A stretch of 64,000 nt of DNA. Origin: Scleromitrula shiraiana (lineage: Eukaryota > Ascomycota > Leotiomycetes > Helotiales > Sclerotiniaceae). Of the stretch, positions 23,331 to 35,771 are shown in pieces. Within the stretch, counting starts at the first letter, position 1; the number at the start of each line of letters is the position of its first letter. Location of the stretch: contig JABELC010000006.1 in NCBI GenBank assembly GCA_028455995.1, forward strand, positions 682,001-746,000, written 5' to 3'. The position numbers were made by a program, and so were the translations under genes. The notes below the pieces were generated by a model. It saw only the letters and a program-made list of their open reading frames with translations, had not been told where the DNA came from and ran no database searches.

Positions 23331-24554
23331 ATGGGTTCAAGTGCAAAGAAAAAGAAGGATAAGAAAAAGGATTTCCAGGTAATTTATGGTCACAGTTACT
23401 ATGTAGCCAGACACGATTAACATATAGCCATTTAGAAACCAAAGCTTCGAGTAGGAAAGGGCAAAGCAAAAGCAGATAATTTCACAGACACAAGCTTCAA
23501 ATCAAAATGTACGTTATTTGAATACTTATTTATGCCCCTGTGTTACTTGAAAATCGTGGTCGAATTGATCTTGCCGGCCTCTTTTTCTGCTCCAATTTTG
23601 GTCCCTATCCTACCATCTATCAGTTTGGCTTAACTTACTCTTAAAATAGCAATCGTTGTAAACCAGCAATCTCTCACAACATCAGCACCCTCTTCCGTTA
23701 CTCAATTCACACATTATCTGTCTTTAGCATCATCTTCTCGATCTGACAATCAACGGCGTGATGCGCTCTCATACCTTACAACCCAGCTTGCTTCTCAGCC
23801 TGTGAACGCCCCGATACCTCTCCCCGCGGCCGTCCTTCTTCCGAAACTTTTACCTTTGATTCTGGATGGATCTTCTTCTGTCCGAACACAACTCCTAAAG
23901 TTCCTTCGACTTCTTCCAGCATCAGATATTGGTGACCGGGCAGAGTCAGCATTGCTATACACAAGGGCTGGAATGACCCATCTGGCTGCAGAGATCCGCG
24001 TTGATGCTTTGGCAGTTCTAGAATGGCTACTTGAAGTTGCACAGGAAGATGTGGTGTCTTGTCCTGGTGGTTGGGTCAAGACATTGAAAAGTTTCATGTC
24101 TATGATAGGATGGGCTACAAGTGGCGGCATGACAAAGTGGACATCTGCCAGTAAAGCTTCTTTCGCAAAGTCTGGGAAAGCCATTCCTAGACAATTATTG
24201 GTACTTGCGAAGTTCCTCAGGGCTGGGCTTGTGGAACCTGAAGCAGTTGTGCAACCAGCTGCAAGTGGTACTCACTTTCCACTTTGGGATGTCGAGCGAC
24301 AAATGATTCCCACAAGGGCGAATGCATATGCTCATTTGAACTTATTTGGGTCATCAAGAGACGAAGAGGGAGAGATGTATATCGATAGAGAAGATCGCCA
24401 AAGAGTATTTCATAAGAAATTTCAGACAGCTGTGATGGCAGGAGTAGACAATGTAAAGAAAGAAGCAGGAGAAGTTGGCAGAGCTGCAGCTGTCCTTGGA
24501 AAAGTTCTAAGAGATGGCATGACAGATTATAGTGGCGTTGATGATACCCAATAG
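23331..24554 (+). CDS. ipi1: Pre-rRNA-processing protein Ipi1 (Rix1 complex)
   Basis: Ipi1/TEX10-family protein, a subunit of the Rix1-Ipi1-Ipi3 complex required for ITS2 removal and late 60S pre-ribosome maturation in the nucleus. Three exons (23331-23378, 23436-23508, 23650-24554) join in phase to 341 aa, close to yeast Ipi1. The N-terminus MGSSAKKKKDKKKDFQ, then KPKLRVGKGKAKADNFTDTS and FKSKSIVVNQQSLT, is the strongly conserved family head. The remainder is helical ARM-like repeats (LPKLLPLILDGSSSVRTQLL, ALAVLEWLLEVAQED). Confidence 0.94.
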
Positions 24555-25495
24555 AAGAACTTCAAGGTGGAGTTCCGGTGTTTTATCTACATTGTATCTT
24601 AATTCTTTACACATCTTCGATGTATATATTTCCTTTTTGATCTTCCTTCAACTGGCTATTTTGACGTGTAGAGAATGAATTTTGTACATGGACTTGATCT
24701 TGGGTGATCCCCTGCGATGCCTTCCGAATTGAGTTAAGTGTCTTAGTATAGATAGGACAGCCAATTCAATATAGTCTTCCTTCCTGTTCATTTTTCTATA
24801 TCTCACCGTACAATTAAGCATATCAAACAATGTTTTACGATGTTCGGTTTGTACCGGACGTGACCTTTGAAATTCGATATCAATCCCTCAATTTAGCGCC
24901 AAACCCAATCAAAATTAGATAGATGCACCCCACCTTCCAAAACCATGAGTGAACTAAAAATATCCCCATCGACCCACTCTATCACAATACTCGCGCTCTC
25001 CAGATTCCAACACCAACATTCATGTATTAGCAAGTATTGTCATGAAATTGTAATAAGCGGTGTTGTTTTTTCTGACTCTAATCAAGCCGTTTCTTTCTGT
25101 ATCTTAAAATTTCAACATTACGCAATACTTGAGTAGTAACTCAGTGTACTAGTGCTAGGTGACTGTGACTTTCATTCACCTAATACCCCAGTTTCTCTAG
25201 TAAATCTTGATCTGCATCATCTAGCCAGGCCTATTATAGTTAACCAAACTTCTGAAATTTATACTGGGTATGTAGTGACAAATACAGTTCTTCAGGGTCT
25301 TTTTATACTGCCCCATATACCCTTTTCCCATCATATGACCTTTATAGTGTTCGCTAATTTTGTATTGAAGCTCATAGGCGTTTTAATTCTCTGTATAGAC
25401 TACTCTACTGTTATTCTTAATTCCCAGAGCCTCTACATATTCCGAAACTGAAAGGTTTAGATATCCGCCAGGGGTGAGATCGGGTCTCACAAGCG
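24555..25495. other. Intergenic, no clear gene
   Basis: An ATG-initiated frame at 24945 (MSELKISPSTHSITILALSR) could be a first exon but no following exon was found. A TTTAGCGCCAAA motif at about 24892 resembles an E2F/MCB-like site; this is only a match by eye. Confidence 0.4.
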
Positions 25496-27596
25496 ATGAG
25501 CGGTATTGTCATGCCAAGCGTGGAAGTGAAAGCAGAGCCTAACACAGCTCAAAATGTAAAAGAAGAGGACGTTGATGATCAGAGAGTCACGTTAAATGCA
25601 CCAGAAATTTCTGAAGACGATATTTTTGATGACGTCGATGAAGAGGATGATGAATCCGAATACGTCGATAGTAACTTTGAAGGTCTTGTTTTCATCAATG
25701 GTGTCGAACACTTCGTATGCCCAGGTGAGTGCTTCATGCCCTAGAATTTGCTCTCTTGTTTTATGTCTATTAATACTTCGAAAAGATTTCAAAATTAGAC
25801 AGCTTCCGACTCCGGTGATTGTCAAGAGACCTCTCAGGATGCTTTATAGTACGTACTGAGAGCAGTTGATCCTTTCAAATACTTATTTCATATATCTAGA
25901 CACTATTGTTAAGGGCAATCTTATATTGGATCCAAATTACCAGAGAGAAAGCGTGTGGGATGAGTCACGCGCCTCTACACTCATCACTTCGCTCTTAAGT
26001 AAGCTTCGATTTGCTATTATTATCACGATTGTTAACGTTATATAGTGGGCTATTTTATTCCTCCTATTATTTTCAATGTCAAAACAGTTATTACCAAGCT
26101 AGAAGATGGTCAGAAAACTGCGAAACATACGCGCATCTGCGTTGATGGGAAACAACGCTTGACATCACTTTACAAGTTCATGAGCGGGGAAATTGGTTTC
26201 TTTGACACTTCACATCCACCGAAAAAATGGTATGCATGTACTCAAGCTACGAAACTCTAATCAAGATTTCTAATTACAGTTCCAAGGTATTATTGCCATC
26301 CAACTGTTAATGGCGTCGTTACACCTAGTAATAGAAATATATGTCCCGATGCACTGAAACGATTTTTCGATGAGAAACTATTCTGCTGTTACGAATATGA
26401 CCACATTACACAGGACACCGAGGAAACGATGTTTCAACTTGTACAACGAGGCGTCGCCTTGACTCCAGCAGAGAAAATGAGAGCAATGTCTACAGAATGG
26501 GCAACATTCGCCAGACTCTACGAAGATGATTACTCACTGGTGGTTAATCGTAAGTAATTAAAAGTCATCAGCGAATACATGGCTAACAAATTCCCAAGTA
26601 TCCAAACAAAACCGTGCTTCAGGGTTCCGTCTCGTCCTTACACTCTTTGCAATGATACAAGAAGTCATGGCCGGGTCAACGAAGAACAAAAAGAAGAGAA
26701 TAACACCTGCCTTGCAAGCAAGTCCTCAGTCACTGATGCGCCTTTTAGAAGACCAAGAACCAATCAGCCTAGGTCTTAAACTGGCTCTGAAGGAAGTATT
26801 CGATAAGTTCGAATCCCTAGTCATGAAATGTTCAATCCAGCTCGAAAATGGCAAATACAAAATTCAAAAAGACTCTGCGTTCGACTCGGCACCCAACTTT
26901 CTCACAGATGCTAGTGTTAATCATGTCAGAACCTTCTCCCCAGTCGAATTAGTCGCTTCTGGTATCTTGATTGCATACCACAAGGAGAAACGAACGGACG
27001 ATATGCTTCTTGATGATATCAAAGCTATGCGTTACTTCTTACGGACGAGACACAAGGATTTGCGTGTTAATACTCAGTGTTGGGCGACACTGTGGGAATT
27101 TATTTCGAGTCATGTGGGTCGCGAACCTGTTGGGGCAAAGACATCTAGTTGTGCTGAAACGGACGCTCTGGTCTTGAGTGACGCTGGAGATAATAATGAT
27201 AAGTCTTCATCATCGAATTTAACCCCCGAATCGAGATCCGTCGCTAGTAAAAGACAAAATGCTGTTGAAGCGCGAGAACTGTTAAGGGCTCAGCTCCGAC
27301 TCGAGACATGTTCCCGAAAGACTCATGAACCATTGAGCTTGAGGGGGAACTCGAACGCAGTGACACTCGTACCCAATCGAACAAGGTCGGGATCGGAATC
27401 GAGCGAACTATCGTCACTTGATCCATTCATGCTTCTTAGCGATTTGGAATCGGATGGGGATGATGTTTCTTCGGGTAATACTTCAGAAGATATGTCTAAG
27501 GATGTTGGGAGGAGCTCTTCGATAGTTTCTGGTAAACGCGCTAGGAGTGGCTCTCTGAGTGATGGTTCGTGTTTGTCGAAGAGAGTGAGGAGGTAG
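25496..27596 (+). CDS. DUF262 (GmrSD N-domain-like) protein
   Basis: Eukaryotic member of the DUF262 superfamily, related to the N-terminal domain of bacterial GmrSD-type modification-dependent restriction enzymes (ParB/sulfiredoxin-like fold). Six exons (25496-25724, 25786-25848, 25900-25998, 26046-26229, 26287-26549, 26599-27596) join in phase to 611 aa. An acidic N-terminal region (EEDVDDQ, DDVDEEDDESEY) precedes the domain at about residues 85-200. The two signature motifs are intact: DPNYQRESVWDESRASTLI and VDGKQRLTSLYKFMSGE. A helical region follows, then a Ser-rich tail ending in basic clusters (SGKRARSGS, SKRVRR) that look like nuclear localisation signals. The DUF1524/HNH nuclease half of GmrSD is not visible. 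The function in fungi is unknown to me. Confidence 0.88.
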
Positions 27597-27932
27597 TTGG
27601 CTAGTTTATACCAGTTATCTTTGGATATTTGGCCTGTTCGGGGGTAAAGCGGTGCTATATGTGGTGCTAAGAATTTCACATTTGTATAAGGGGCACTGGG
27701 TTTGTTGCGGGCGTTCTCAATGCATTGAAATTGGTAAATTGCATGGTTGGAGTTTATTTCTGTTTAGCCAGCCGCTTGTAGGGATATCAATTTGTAAGAT
27801 AGTTGTGAGGATAGTATAGATATATAGGCATAACACACATACATAGAAACAGAATGCATTTCTAACCAGCCACCCACAATTGCAAAACTCCTGGTATATA
27901 TATTCACATTATCATAACCCATTTTTCGCATA

Positions 27933-28742
27933 TCACAATTCCCACCCGCTCAGTCCTCCCAAACTATCCACAGCCCACTCCTTCCACCCTTTCTTCTCTC
28001 CCACCAATCTCACACTCTCCCATTCCTTCTGCGTCACGCTCCTCCACTCCTCAACTGGTATCCACCCTATATACGCACGATCGCCAAACCCACCAACCCA
28101 ATATATCTCCTGGACTACAAGACGCATCCACTCGCTATGATGAATGCGATTGCCCGGGAGCCAATACTTGGCATCCTGATGAGTTTCTGTGAAGCATTTA
28201 CGCAACTCGTGATCATCTTCCGAGTGGATGGGCTCAAGATATCCCAAGAGACTAAAACGTGGAAGATTGGCTGCGCTGTAGGCGAAAGGGTCTGGGTTGG
28301 AGGAGATTCGAGATTTAGGTGGGTAGGGAGGTGTCCATGATAGGGAGAGGGAAATATTAGGATTTGAGATTGCGTTTTTGAAGGTTGTGGCTATGGAGAT
28401 TGCGAGGATGGTAGGGTTATTGGTTGTGGGTTCGCAATCGGCTATGTAGTCCATGAGACCGATAGGGATGGATTGGAGGTTGGAAGGACGGTTTTCGGTG
28501 GTGGATGAGGAGTTGGGGAAGATGGAGGAGAGGGTTCCGAGGGGAGTTAGGTGGAGGATGCGACGGGCGAGGATGGCGGATTCGCGGGAGGTGGGAATGC
28601 GATATGCTTCGGGGGATGATGGGTTGGTGAATATATGTTGGATATCGGGATTTGAAGATGATGAAGGAACTGAAGTACTAGTTGCGACTGGTAGAAGGAT
28701 GCTGAGAAGTAGAGTCCCAAGGGGCTTGGTTGGTATGTACAT
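27933..28742 (-). CDS. CREG-like secreted flavin-reductase-fold protein
   Basis: Intronless 269-aa protein of the CREG / pyridoxamine 5'-phosphate oxidase-like split-barrel family. The first 25 residues (MYIPTKPLGTLLLSILLPVA) are a signal peptide. The fold is seen in SRESAILARRILHLTPLGTL, the segment GLMDYIADCEPTTNNPT, and the C-terminal hallmark HHSEWMRLVVQEIYWVGGFG followed by DRAYIGWIP. Animal CREG is a lysosomal glycoprotein that does not use FMN, so enzymatic activity here is open. A second in-frame start upstream is non-ATG; the ATG at 28742 opens the signal peptide. It is convergent with the DUF262 gene, 336 bp apart. Confidence 0.88.
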   Translation of the reverse strand: MYIPTKPLGTLLLSILLPVATSTSVPSSSSNPDIQHIFTNPSSPEAYRIPTSRESAILARRILHLTPLGTLSSIFPNSSSTTENRPSNLQSIPIGLMDYIADCEPTTNNPTILAISIATTFKNAISNPNISLSLSWTPPYPPKSRISSNPDPFAYSAANLPRFSLLGYLEPIHSEDDHELRKCFTETHQDAKYWLPGNRIHHSEWMRLVVQEIYWVGGFGDRAYIGWIPVEEWRSVTQKEWESVRLVGEKKGWKEWAVDSLGGLSGWEL

Positions 28743-29454
28743 TGTGGAAGTTGTGATCAAAAATGCAGATATGTCGAGAGTAATGGCAATATGTGTATGG
28801 AATTACAGATTTTATAGACAAAGAGGTCAATATATGTTGGGTAATATTTGAGTGGTATGGTGAATCAATTACATACCGCCAACTTGAATCGAGAAGAGTA
28901 TCACCTCATGTATCCGCCGAGACTCGGCTTTGACCTCGGGACTTTTATGATGGCTTGATAACGATAAGAGCTCTGCACGTGATTGGAGCAGCTCACAGCA
29001 ACTTGAGCGTTCACGTCATTAAAGTTCAATATATGATGATTAAGATTTTGGTCTTGGATATTTGTTTTGTAAATTTGCTTTTGAGGTCAAAATCCCTCGA
29101 AGTTACAAGTTATCTGCACGTGAGCATGATGGAGGGCTGATAAGAAACAAAACCCTAGTGAGATCCACTAGTAGGAATACAAGCGAGTCATCCGTAAGCC
29201 AAACTCCCAAAGTATAGCGACGACTTCACGACTCTATCGACAACCCCATATTTAGCAACCCCGTACGTATCTCCATATATTCCATCAAATTGAGCATTTA
29301 CGCATCTCCGGAATTACTGGCAGATTCGCAGATTGAAGTTCTCATCCTGTGGAAACCGTTTATTCGCATTTAAAGCAAGAGAGTACAGCGCTAATCTCTT
29401 GCCACCTCTACAGATCGGAACAGTCACCAAACAGCAAACCGATAAACCGCAATC
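28743..29454. promoter_or_regulatory. Divergent upstream region CREG-like / eS30
   Basis: This 712-bp gap separates the ATGs of the two divergent genes. The right end should hold the eS30 5' UTR. Two direct repeats of GCACGTGA-like sequence (around 28976 and 29115) are visible. Confidence 0.5.
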
Positions 29455-29850
29455 ATGGGAAAAGTTCACGGATCCCTCGCTCGTGCCGGAAAGGTCAAGT
29501 CTCAAACCCCAAAGGTATGATTCTTTCGATGTTTTTATGAATTGGAACGATGAGGATGTGTTTGGGAGAAATTTCAGGCAACAATCAGGACACTGGGAAT
29601 TGCGAATTGAGGAATTTAATGGATCGGATTATGCTGATGTGATTGGGAACAGGTTGAGAAGCAAGAGAAGCCAAAGACCCCAAAAGGTCGCGCTCTTAAG
29701 AGACTCAAGTACACCCGCCGTTTCGTGAACGTTCAACAAACCGGTGGCAAGAGAAAGGTTCGTACTTTCGATCCCTTCACATCAGCCAATCCATCGCAGG
29801 CTTTTACTAATGACATGAATTAGATGAACCCTAACCCAGGATCCTCATAA
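29455..29850 (+). CDS. rps30: 40S ribosomal protein eS30 (S30)
   Basis: Small-subunit ribosomal protein eS30, without the ubiquitin-like fusion found in animal FAU. Three exons (29455-29514, 29653-29757, 29824-29850) in phase 0 give 63 aa, the standard length. Exon 1 is MGKVHGSLARAGKVKSQTPK, exon 2 begins VEKQEKPKTPKGRALKRLKY, and exon 3 is MNPNPGSS. The sequence is extremely Lys/Arg-rich, as expected. It is missed by ORF-based finding because each exon is tiny. Confidence 0.95.
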
Positions 29851-31280
29851 ACGACCAAAAATTGACGAGGGGAGAACAAGGGGCGTTGCATGACAATATA
29901 AGAGTGTTTCTCTAAGATGGATTCACGATCTCGATTCGATATGTGGAGGATATCTATATCGGGTTGGGAGGGGATTTCATTGGTGTGAGGAAGGGCACGG
30001 CAGTCTTCTTTTAATGGGCGAATTTGTACATTTGACGAAATGGCTTGCTGCTGAATTGAGATCAATGGAATTTTGATCTTCCTCGTTCCAATATTTGTCT
30101 ATCGGTCTTGATTCTGTTTGATGTGATACTCGATGTTTGGGGATAACTATGGATCCGACAGGCTTTCATGGCTAAGGACAATTCGAGGACTTGCCAACCT
30201 CTGCCTCAAATTTTCGGGTTCTGGGAATTTAGGGCCGAAGTAGGCCGGCCACCAGGGAAGATGAAGGCAGGAAGTGTCGTCTCATGGATATTTCGCATAT
30301 AAACCCAGCAGCCACCTGGAGTTAATTTTTCGCCATCCCTTTTTGGTTTTGCAACAGCATCTGAAACGCTTTGATTCCCAATCATGCGTCAGAACTCGGA
30401 ATTCTTCGATTGTTCATACGAATTTGTGATTCTGATCAATCTTGCTGATATTCAACTATGCTACTAATATTTCTCACACATATAATCTACAGTTGTCTAC
30501 CATACTCCTCTAGTGAAGACTCAATACTATCATAATTTGTCATTATTATGGATATCATCTATTCTCCTTCACTGCCATTAGTATGGACATACTGGTTCAG
30601 GTGTCTTTATGCTGATTTATTCATGGATTTGATACTACAAATGTATGGGGATTGAAGTTATATAGGATACCCATTCCATTCGTATTCGTATTTGGAGGCC
30701 TTGAAAGGATCAGCATTAGGTTTAGATGATCATCTGCTGGGCGTATGTTGCCACTATTTCGTGACTCAGCAGTATATCATACTGGAACGATTAATGGAAT
30801 CCGGGAATATAAAGACTGCTTTGCTTGTATTTGTGAGGTTTGATTAGTTCATAGGCGTCCCATGTTTGATATCTTGGAAGTGGATAGTTCTTTTTGGAAG
30901 GGATATCTGAGTCTTAGAGGTTGTATAATTGAATCTGTCTCTCTGACTTTGTATTTGTTATTGTTATGCTTGGGAATCAAACGTTAGAATGTGAATAGTA
31001 GTTATGGAACACATTCCTTTCACAAGTCAAACCAACTCATCAACTGGTTATGTAAGATTTTTATTTACAGTTAGTTTGCCAGTGATTAAAAAAATTAAAA
31101 GTCAAATTGCAAGTCAAGAAATTTGACAAACACCTTTAAAAGTAAGAAGGTAAAAGTGTATATTAGTCTTTGTTCTTCAATCTGGTATTTCAGTTTATGC
31201 CATTAACCCGGCCCCCAAACATCGCAATTGGCAAGAGTCAAAAAAGCATAGCATACATAGATGGTGTGAGAACGCTCAGC
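29851..31280. other. Intergenic stretch, nothing recognised
   Basis: About 1.4 kb between eS30 and the HET pseudogene. Its left end is the eS30 3' UTR. No protein-like frame, RNA gene or tandem repeat was recognised. Confidence 0.5.
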
Positions 31281-33622
31281 TCAAACGAGTTCGTATACTT
31301 GCAGGTCCAAATTAGGATAACGTTCAACGAGTACATTGGGGCTGAGTCTTGGATCTGATCCTGATACCTTGCCGGTATTTCCATTGACGAATCCATCAGG
31401 AAGCGACCACTCTCTATCTGGACGTCGGTTAAATGTCCAGCCTTTTGGCAATGGACCAAGTCGCAGATCATCCATTTGAATTTTCCCCGTGGATGGATCA
31501 AGGTAAACAGGTGTTAGGTCGCCTGATGTATCATCAACACGATAGACCAATCTAATATCTCCTGGCAATGGTCCAGGGAAAGCTTCTGATGCCATCAAGC
31601 CATATACGTAGCATGGGCCAACAACTGTGTATTGGCTATTCCCGCTTGTCCTTAGTAGAATTGGACCCCTTATGCTAAGAAAGACGCACACGATGTCATC
31701 ATATCTCGCCGTGTTTGGAGCTAGCCCGATATATCCTTCAAGCGTTGTAAAGATTAACTTTTGTGCTTGATGAGATGCCCCGTGTCGAATTTTGTCTGCA
31801 ATAATACTGTCATATATATCTCTGTCTTGAAGCCAGCGTGATACAATATCCTTGCATTTCTGGAGTGTTACAAGAAACCGATCGGTACCACTGGGTATGT
31901 AGCTGTCTGCAAATCCACCTACAAGAATGGTATAGGAAAACGCTCGCAGGAGAGATTGGCTTTTCAATGGAGTATAGCATCGTGCTAGGATATTAGTTGC
32001 AATATTCTTTGCTGCCTGCGGAATAGTCACTTTGTTAAGCTCCTGTGCAGAAATGATATGCGCATACTCGATTCCAATTACTCTTAGATCATCTCGCTCG
32101 TGGCCGGAAACCTCCATGCCTGCGCCAGATCTATCTCCGGCATCGCCTATGGAAAATTGATGTTCCAAGGGAGCAGACCACTAAACAGTGTGTTAGTAAT
32201 GGGAGAGAATCAAAAGAGCGTCTGAAGGATGAAGCGTTAAAATGTAATAACCTGAAGTTCGTGAATTGAAAGTATTTCTCCTATGGGCTCGAGAAATGCA
32301 ATATAGACAGAATCTCCTGCATACTATAACGTAAGAATTCCAGTATCAAAAGTCTCACTCACATCAAGAACCCAAGAAGGCATTGTGCCAACTTTTCCAG
32401 ATCTAGGTCCGCAATAAGTCATAACACCCAGGTTTATCTTCTCGTAGTATGCTACCGCAAAGTCTTTGTACACTTCACATGTTGGTTTCGACTAATCTGG
32501 TTCAAACTTCACACGACGATTGAAATCGCTTCCCACAAGGCCAAGTATTGCATACAATCTATCTTTTTCGTCGCTACAGAATGACTTCTCCATAGCAGTG
32601 AGTAAGCTTAAAGCGTTCTGTTCATGCTTGTCCTAAGAGTAACTGCAAAGGGGTAAGATGCGGTAAAAGTTACTGTTCATTCATGTTTGGCTCGGGTGCC
32701 GCGTCATTCTTGTCGACAGACAAAACTCGACGTTTCGGAAAACTGGCCATTCAAAGATTCTTAAACCACAAATTGCAGTTGATTTTCTAGCCAAGATAAC
32801 CTTCTGCCATATCCATAATCGTTTAAAGCATGGTCGGTCTAGAAAATGGTCTAGTGACGCCATCTGTCTCTTGTCAAGTGGAAGCTCTTCAAGTGGGATA
32901 TCATGGTCTGACCAAACACTTCGAACATTACCAATCTGTGATTTTTTCATAGTACCATAATTCCAGTCCACATCAACTCTCGAGTCAATGTACTCTAATG
33001 TATCCATCGCCAGATCGCTATCATTTTCTTCCGGACCTAACCAGATAATGACTTTTTGAGCCTCCGAGTAAATGTTTGCCATCCTCTTCACCTGAGATGC
33101 TCGCTCCACAAGATCTTCTAGATTGACACATATAGCATCAATCCATAAGACTCCCACTTCATCTTCATTTCTCAAGTAAGGCAACGCCTGTGCTAAGTTT
33201 CGTGTAACGGTGAGATTTTTTATTCCGGAGGCTTCCCGAACGTGTATGAACACCTTGTTCTCGACGTTTCCCCAAGTGTATGATAAAGCCTCATAGTTGG
33301 GAATGATATCCTCAGTCAATTTTTGCTTATCCAGTTCAGCCTCAATTTTATCGTTGAAATCTCCAAGTAACAGTCTCAAGGGTCGAATATCATCTCCCTC
33401 GTTTAGTGGGGAATAGGCGTACTTCAGTTGCTCCTCAACTTGGATGTCCTGAGCTTCTTCCTTCAGCGCAGGACAACCGAGTCCCAGTTGCTGCTCCTCG
33501 TCATCGCCTTTAACTCTTCTTCCTTCAACATCAGTCAATCGTCGTTTTGTAGAGTGGGCTGATTCGTCGTTGCTGTCGTCACTCGAGTCATTCTCTCGTA
33601 TTCTTTTATTTGAACCCGACAT
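31281..33622 (-). pseudogene. HET-domain (heterokaryon incompatibility) gene, broken
   Basis: HET-domain proteins mediate programmed cell death after fusion of unlike hyphae. The first block (32681-33622) carries the three HET motifs: YEALSYTWGN, then LWIDAICVN and VKRMANIYSEAQKVIIWLG. The following frame is lost at about 32640-32760 by a shift that no good intron repairs. The next block restarts as FCSDEKDRLYAILGLVGSDF, but an in-frame TAG at 32492-32494 replaces the Tyr expected in the family's PDYSKP segment. The last block (31281-32168) is intact, with IGLAPNTARYDDIVCVFL, VVGPCYVYGLM and a WW-like C-terminus (LGPLPKGWTF.. GNTGK.. DPRLS). Two ordinary introns lie between the last blocks. 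The intact HET block could still be expressed as a 313-aa truncated protein. Confidence 0.75.
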
Positions 33623-34407
33623 TATTGCGATGGTAGTAACAGTAAACTTTAATTCTTTGTGGTGTTTCCAAATATCAAAGTTCGATAATCCGATCTTGCA
33701 TCCAGCGAAAAGCCTGATCGCTAGTTGAGAATAGGCGTGTGTTTGGAATGCTTTTTTCTATTCGGCCTTCAGATTCGAATTTGAATTTGGGCTCCAGCTT
33801 CCAGATATATATGAAGAAAATCCAGGTTAAGGATTAGACTGGAGCGATATGAACGATAAATAAGGCCTGAGCATGTATTTTTGTGTCGGAATACTGCGCC
33901 ATGTGTCTCCTCAAAACATATGTACCACAAAGCCTAGCAATACATATGCAGCGCCATTGCTCATACATCCAATTTCTAATTTGGTTTCAGTGTTTGTGCC
34001 TATTAATCAAAAACCCAAAAAGCTTCTTACTCCGAAATACACTTTCGGCTTGCCTCTTCATACTCAACAATATCCACCCTCCTCCCACAAGTACTGCAAG
34101 CATACACCCTCCATCCAGCATTTCTTACTTGAATTGTATACATAATCCAAACATAATCCAAGCACCCAACAGCTACCATAGCTAGCTCACTCAAGTTAAT
34201 CATCAAGCCCAAAATGAAATCTCCTCCGTTGGGGATTAAAGGAATAGGATAGGATTTCATATACATAGTGACGTATATCGTACATACCCATCCATCCACA
34301 AATGATATTCTTCCTCCATATCTATCAAGCCCCTCTCAACCCTCAAACCTCTCCAACCTCACCCTCTCAAACAACACAGCATACACAACACATCCAACTT
34401 TTAAGTT

Positions 34408-34435
34408 ATCAATCAATCAATCAATCAATCAATCA
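34408..34435. repeat. (ATCA)n microsatellite
   Basis: Seven tandem ATCA units are read directly. Confidence 0.85.
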
Positions 34436-34535
34436 TCAGTGATCGTACATATAAAACCGCTCGACATACCGAACAAAACAACGTAACTTACCGACTAATA
34501 AAACCCCAAGCTTAGAATCCAAAGATTCGAACATC

Positions 34536-34560
34536 AAAAAAAAAAAAAAAAAAAAAAAAA
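34536..34560. repeat. Poly(A) run of 25
   Basis: Twenty-five consecutive A are read directly. Length in raw data is error-prone. Confidence 0.85.
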
Positions 34561-34609
34561 TAGCCATTAAAACACTATACCCAAAAGAACAAGCCAAAAA
34601 ATGACGGGT

Positions 34610-34650
34610 CTTCCTTCCTTCCTTCCTTCCTTCCTTCCTTGCTTCCTTCC
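34610..34650. repeat. (TTCC)n microsatellite
   Basis: About ten TTCC units with one GCTT interruption near the right end. Confidence 0.85.
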
Positions 34651-35771
34651 TATGAACGATCGACTATTTGTTCCATCGATGGAATGAGCTGAGGTCCCGT
34701 TTGCTAGGTACGGGTTATATATAATCCAAGAGACCTGGGGAATTCTATACTATATATATAAGATTTCATTGATCAAATCTCATACCGCGCCCCTCCTTCC
34801 CTGCTTCCCTTCCCTTCCCTCCCCCCTTTCCCTCACCTACACTTTCCCCCTAAAACAGAACATATAATTAACAATTAACAATTACAAACGAGAAAAGAAA
34901 AAAAAAGAAAAGAAAAGAAAAGAAACGAATCAAGACAATACCAGCAAATCACCCACACACCTACTCGATCACTCAAGTATCAAACATTTCATGTATATAT
35001 TCAAAACGTATGTATATATTCAATCAATCAATCATTTATTCGATCATTTATACGCTCTGCTCTACCCGCTATTTCCCTCAATCTTCCATTCGCTCGTTCA
35101 TTCGTTCGTTCGTAGCTAACCAGGTATAGTAGTAGTATAGTATAGTATCATAACAAACATGACCCAATCCAATCCAATCCAATCCAACCCAGTGCAGCCC
35201 GACCTAGTGCAATCCGAACCAATCCAAACCAAACCAATCCAAGCCAAGCCAATCCTCTCTAGCCAACCAAGCGAAACTATATATCTCTTCTCCTCTTCCT
35301 TTCCTCCCTCATTTCTCTATCGCCCAATAATCTCCCTATCCCACTCCTTCCCTTCCCATGCCCTGCCTTGCCTTGCCCTGCCATCCCAACCCATCCCTCC
35401 AACTCGCTGGTATCATAAAGAAGCAACAAAAAAAAAAGAGGAAGAAAAAAGACCAAGTATAAATGCACGAACTCCATTCCAAAATAGAAAAAAGAAGACC
35501 AAAAAATCTCAAGTAAATAAGCCAGCCACCCGCCCAATCAATTAATCAATCCTCTGAAAAGGGAAGATATAAGATAAATTAACGCCCGTCCGCAATGTAT
35601 TGTAAAAGGTATCCATCCATCCATCCAACCATCCACCCAACCAACCGTATGTGTGTCCAGAAAAGCAAATAAGGAAATGAGAAATATAAAAGAGCCGAAC
35701 CGAATATGAATGAAAAATTTGTTTTCGTCGTTAAACGTGATTATCCGGATAGAATAGATAAAAAAAATAAA

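Larger units (their letters stand above)
33623..35771. other. areA 3' flank rich in simple repeats
   Basis: About 2.1 kb downstream of areA (minus) and upstream of the HET pseudogene. It contains an (ATCA)n tract at about 34408-34435, a run of 25 A at 34536-34560, a (TTCC)n tract at about 34610-34650 and an (AATCC)n tract at about 35160-35260. Open frames here are translations of these repeats. The right end should include the areA 3' UTR. Confidence 0.6.

Noticed and set aside
29333..29728. 131-codon frame overlapping the eS30 gene
   Set aside because: It reads the first exon of eS30 in a different frame and crosses a clear intron; the eS30 exons explain the locus.
35159..35545. 128-codon frame rich in Gln/Ser/Pro
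   Set aside because: It is the translation of an (AATCC)n-type repeat and other low-complexity DNA.
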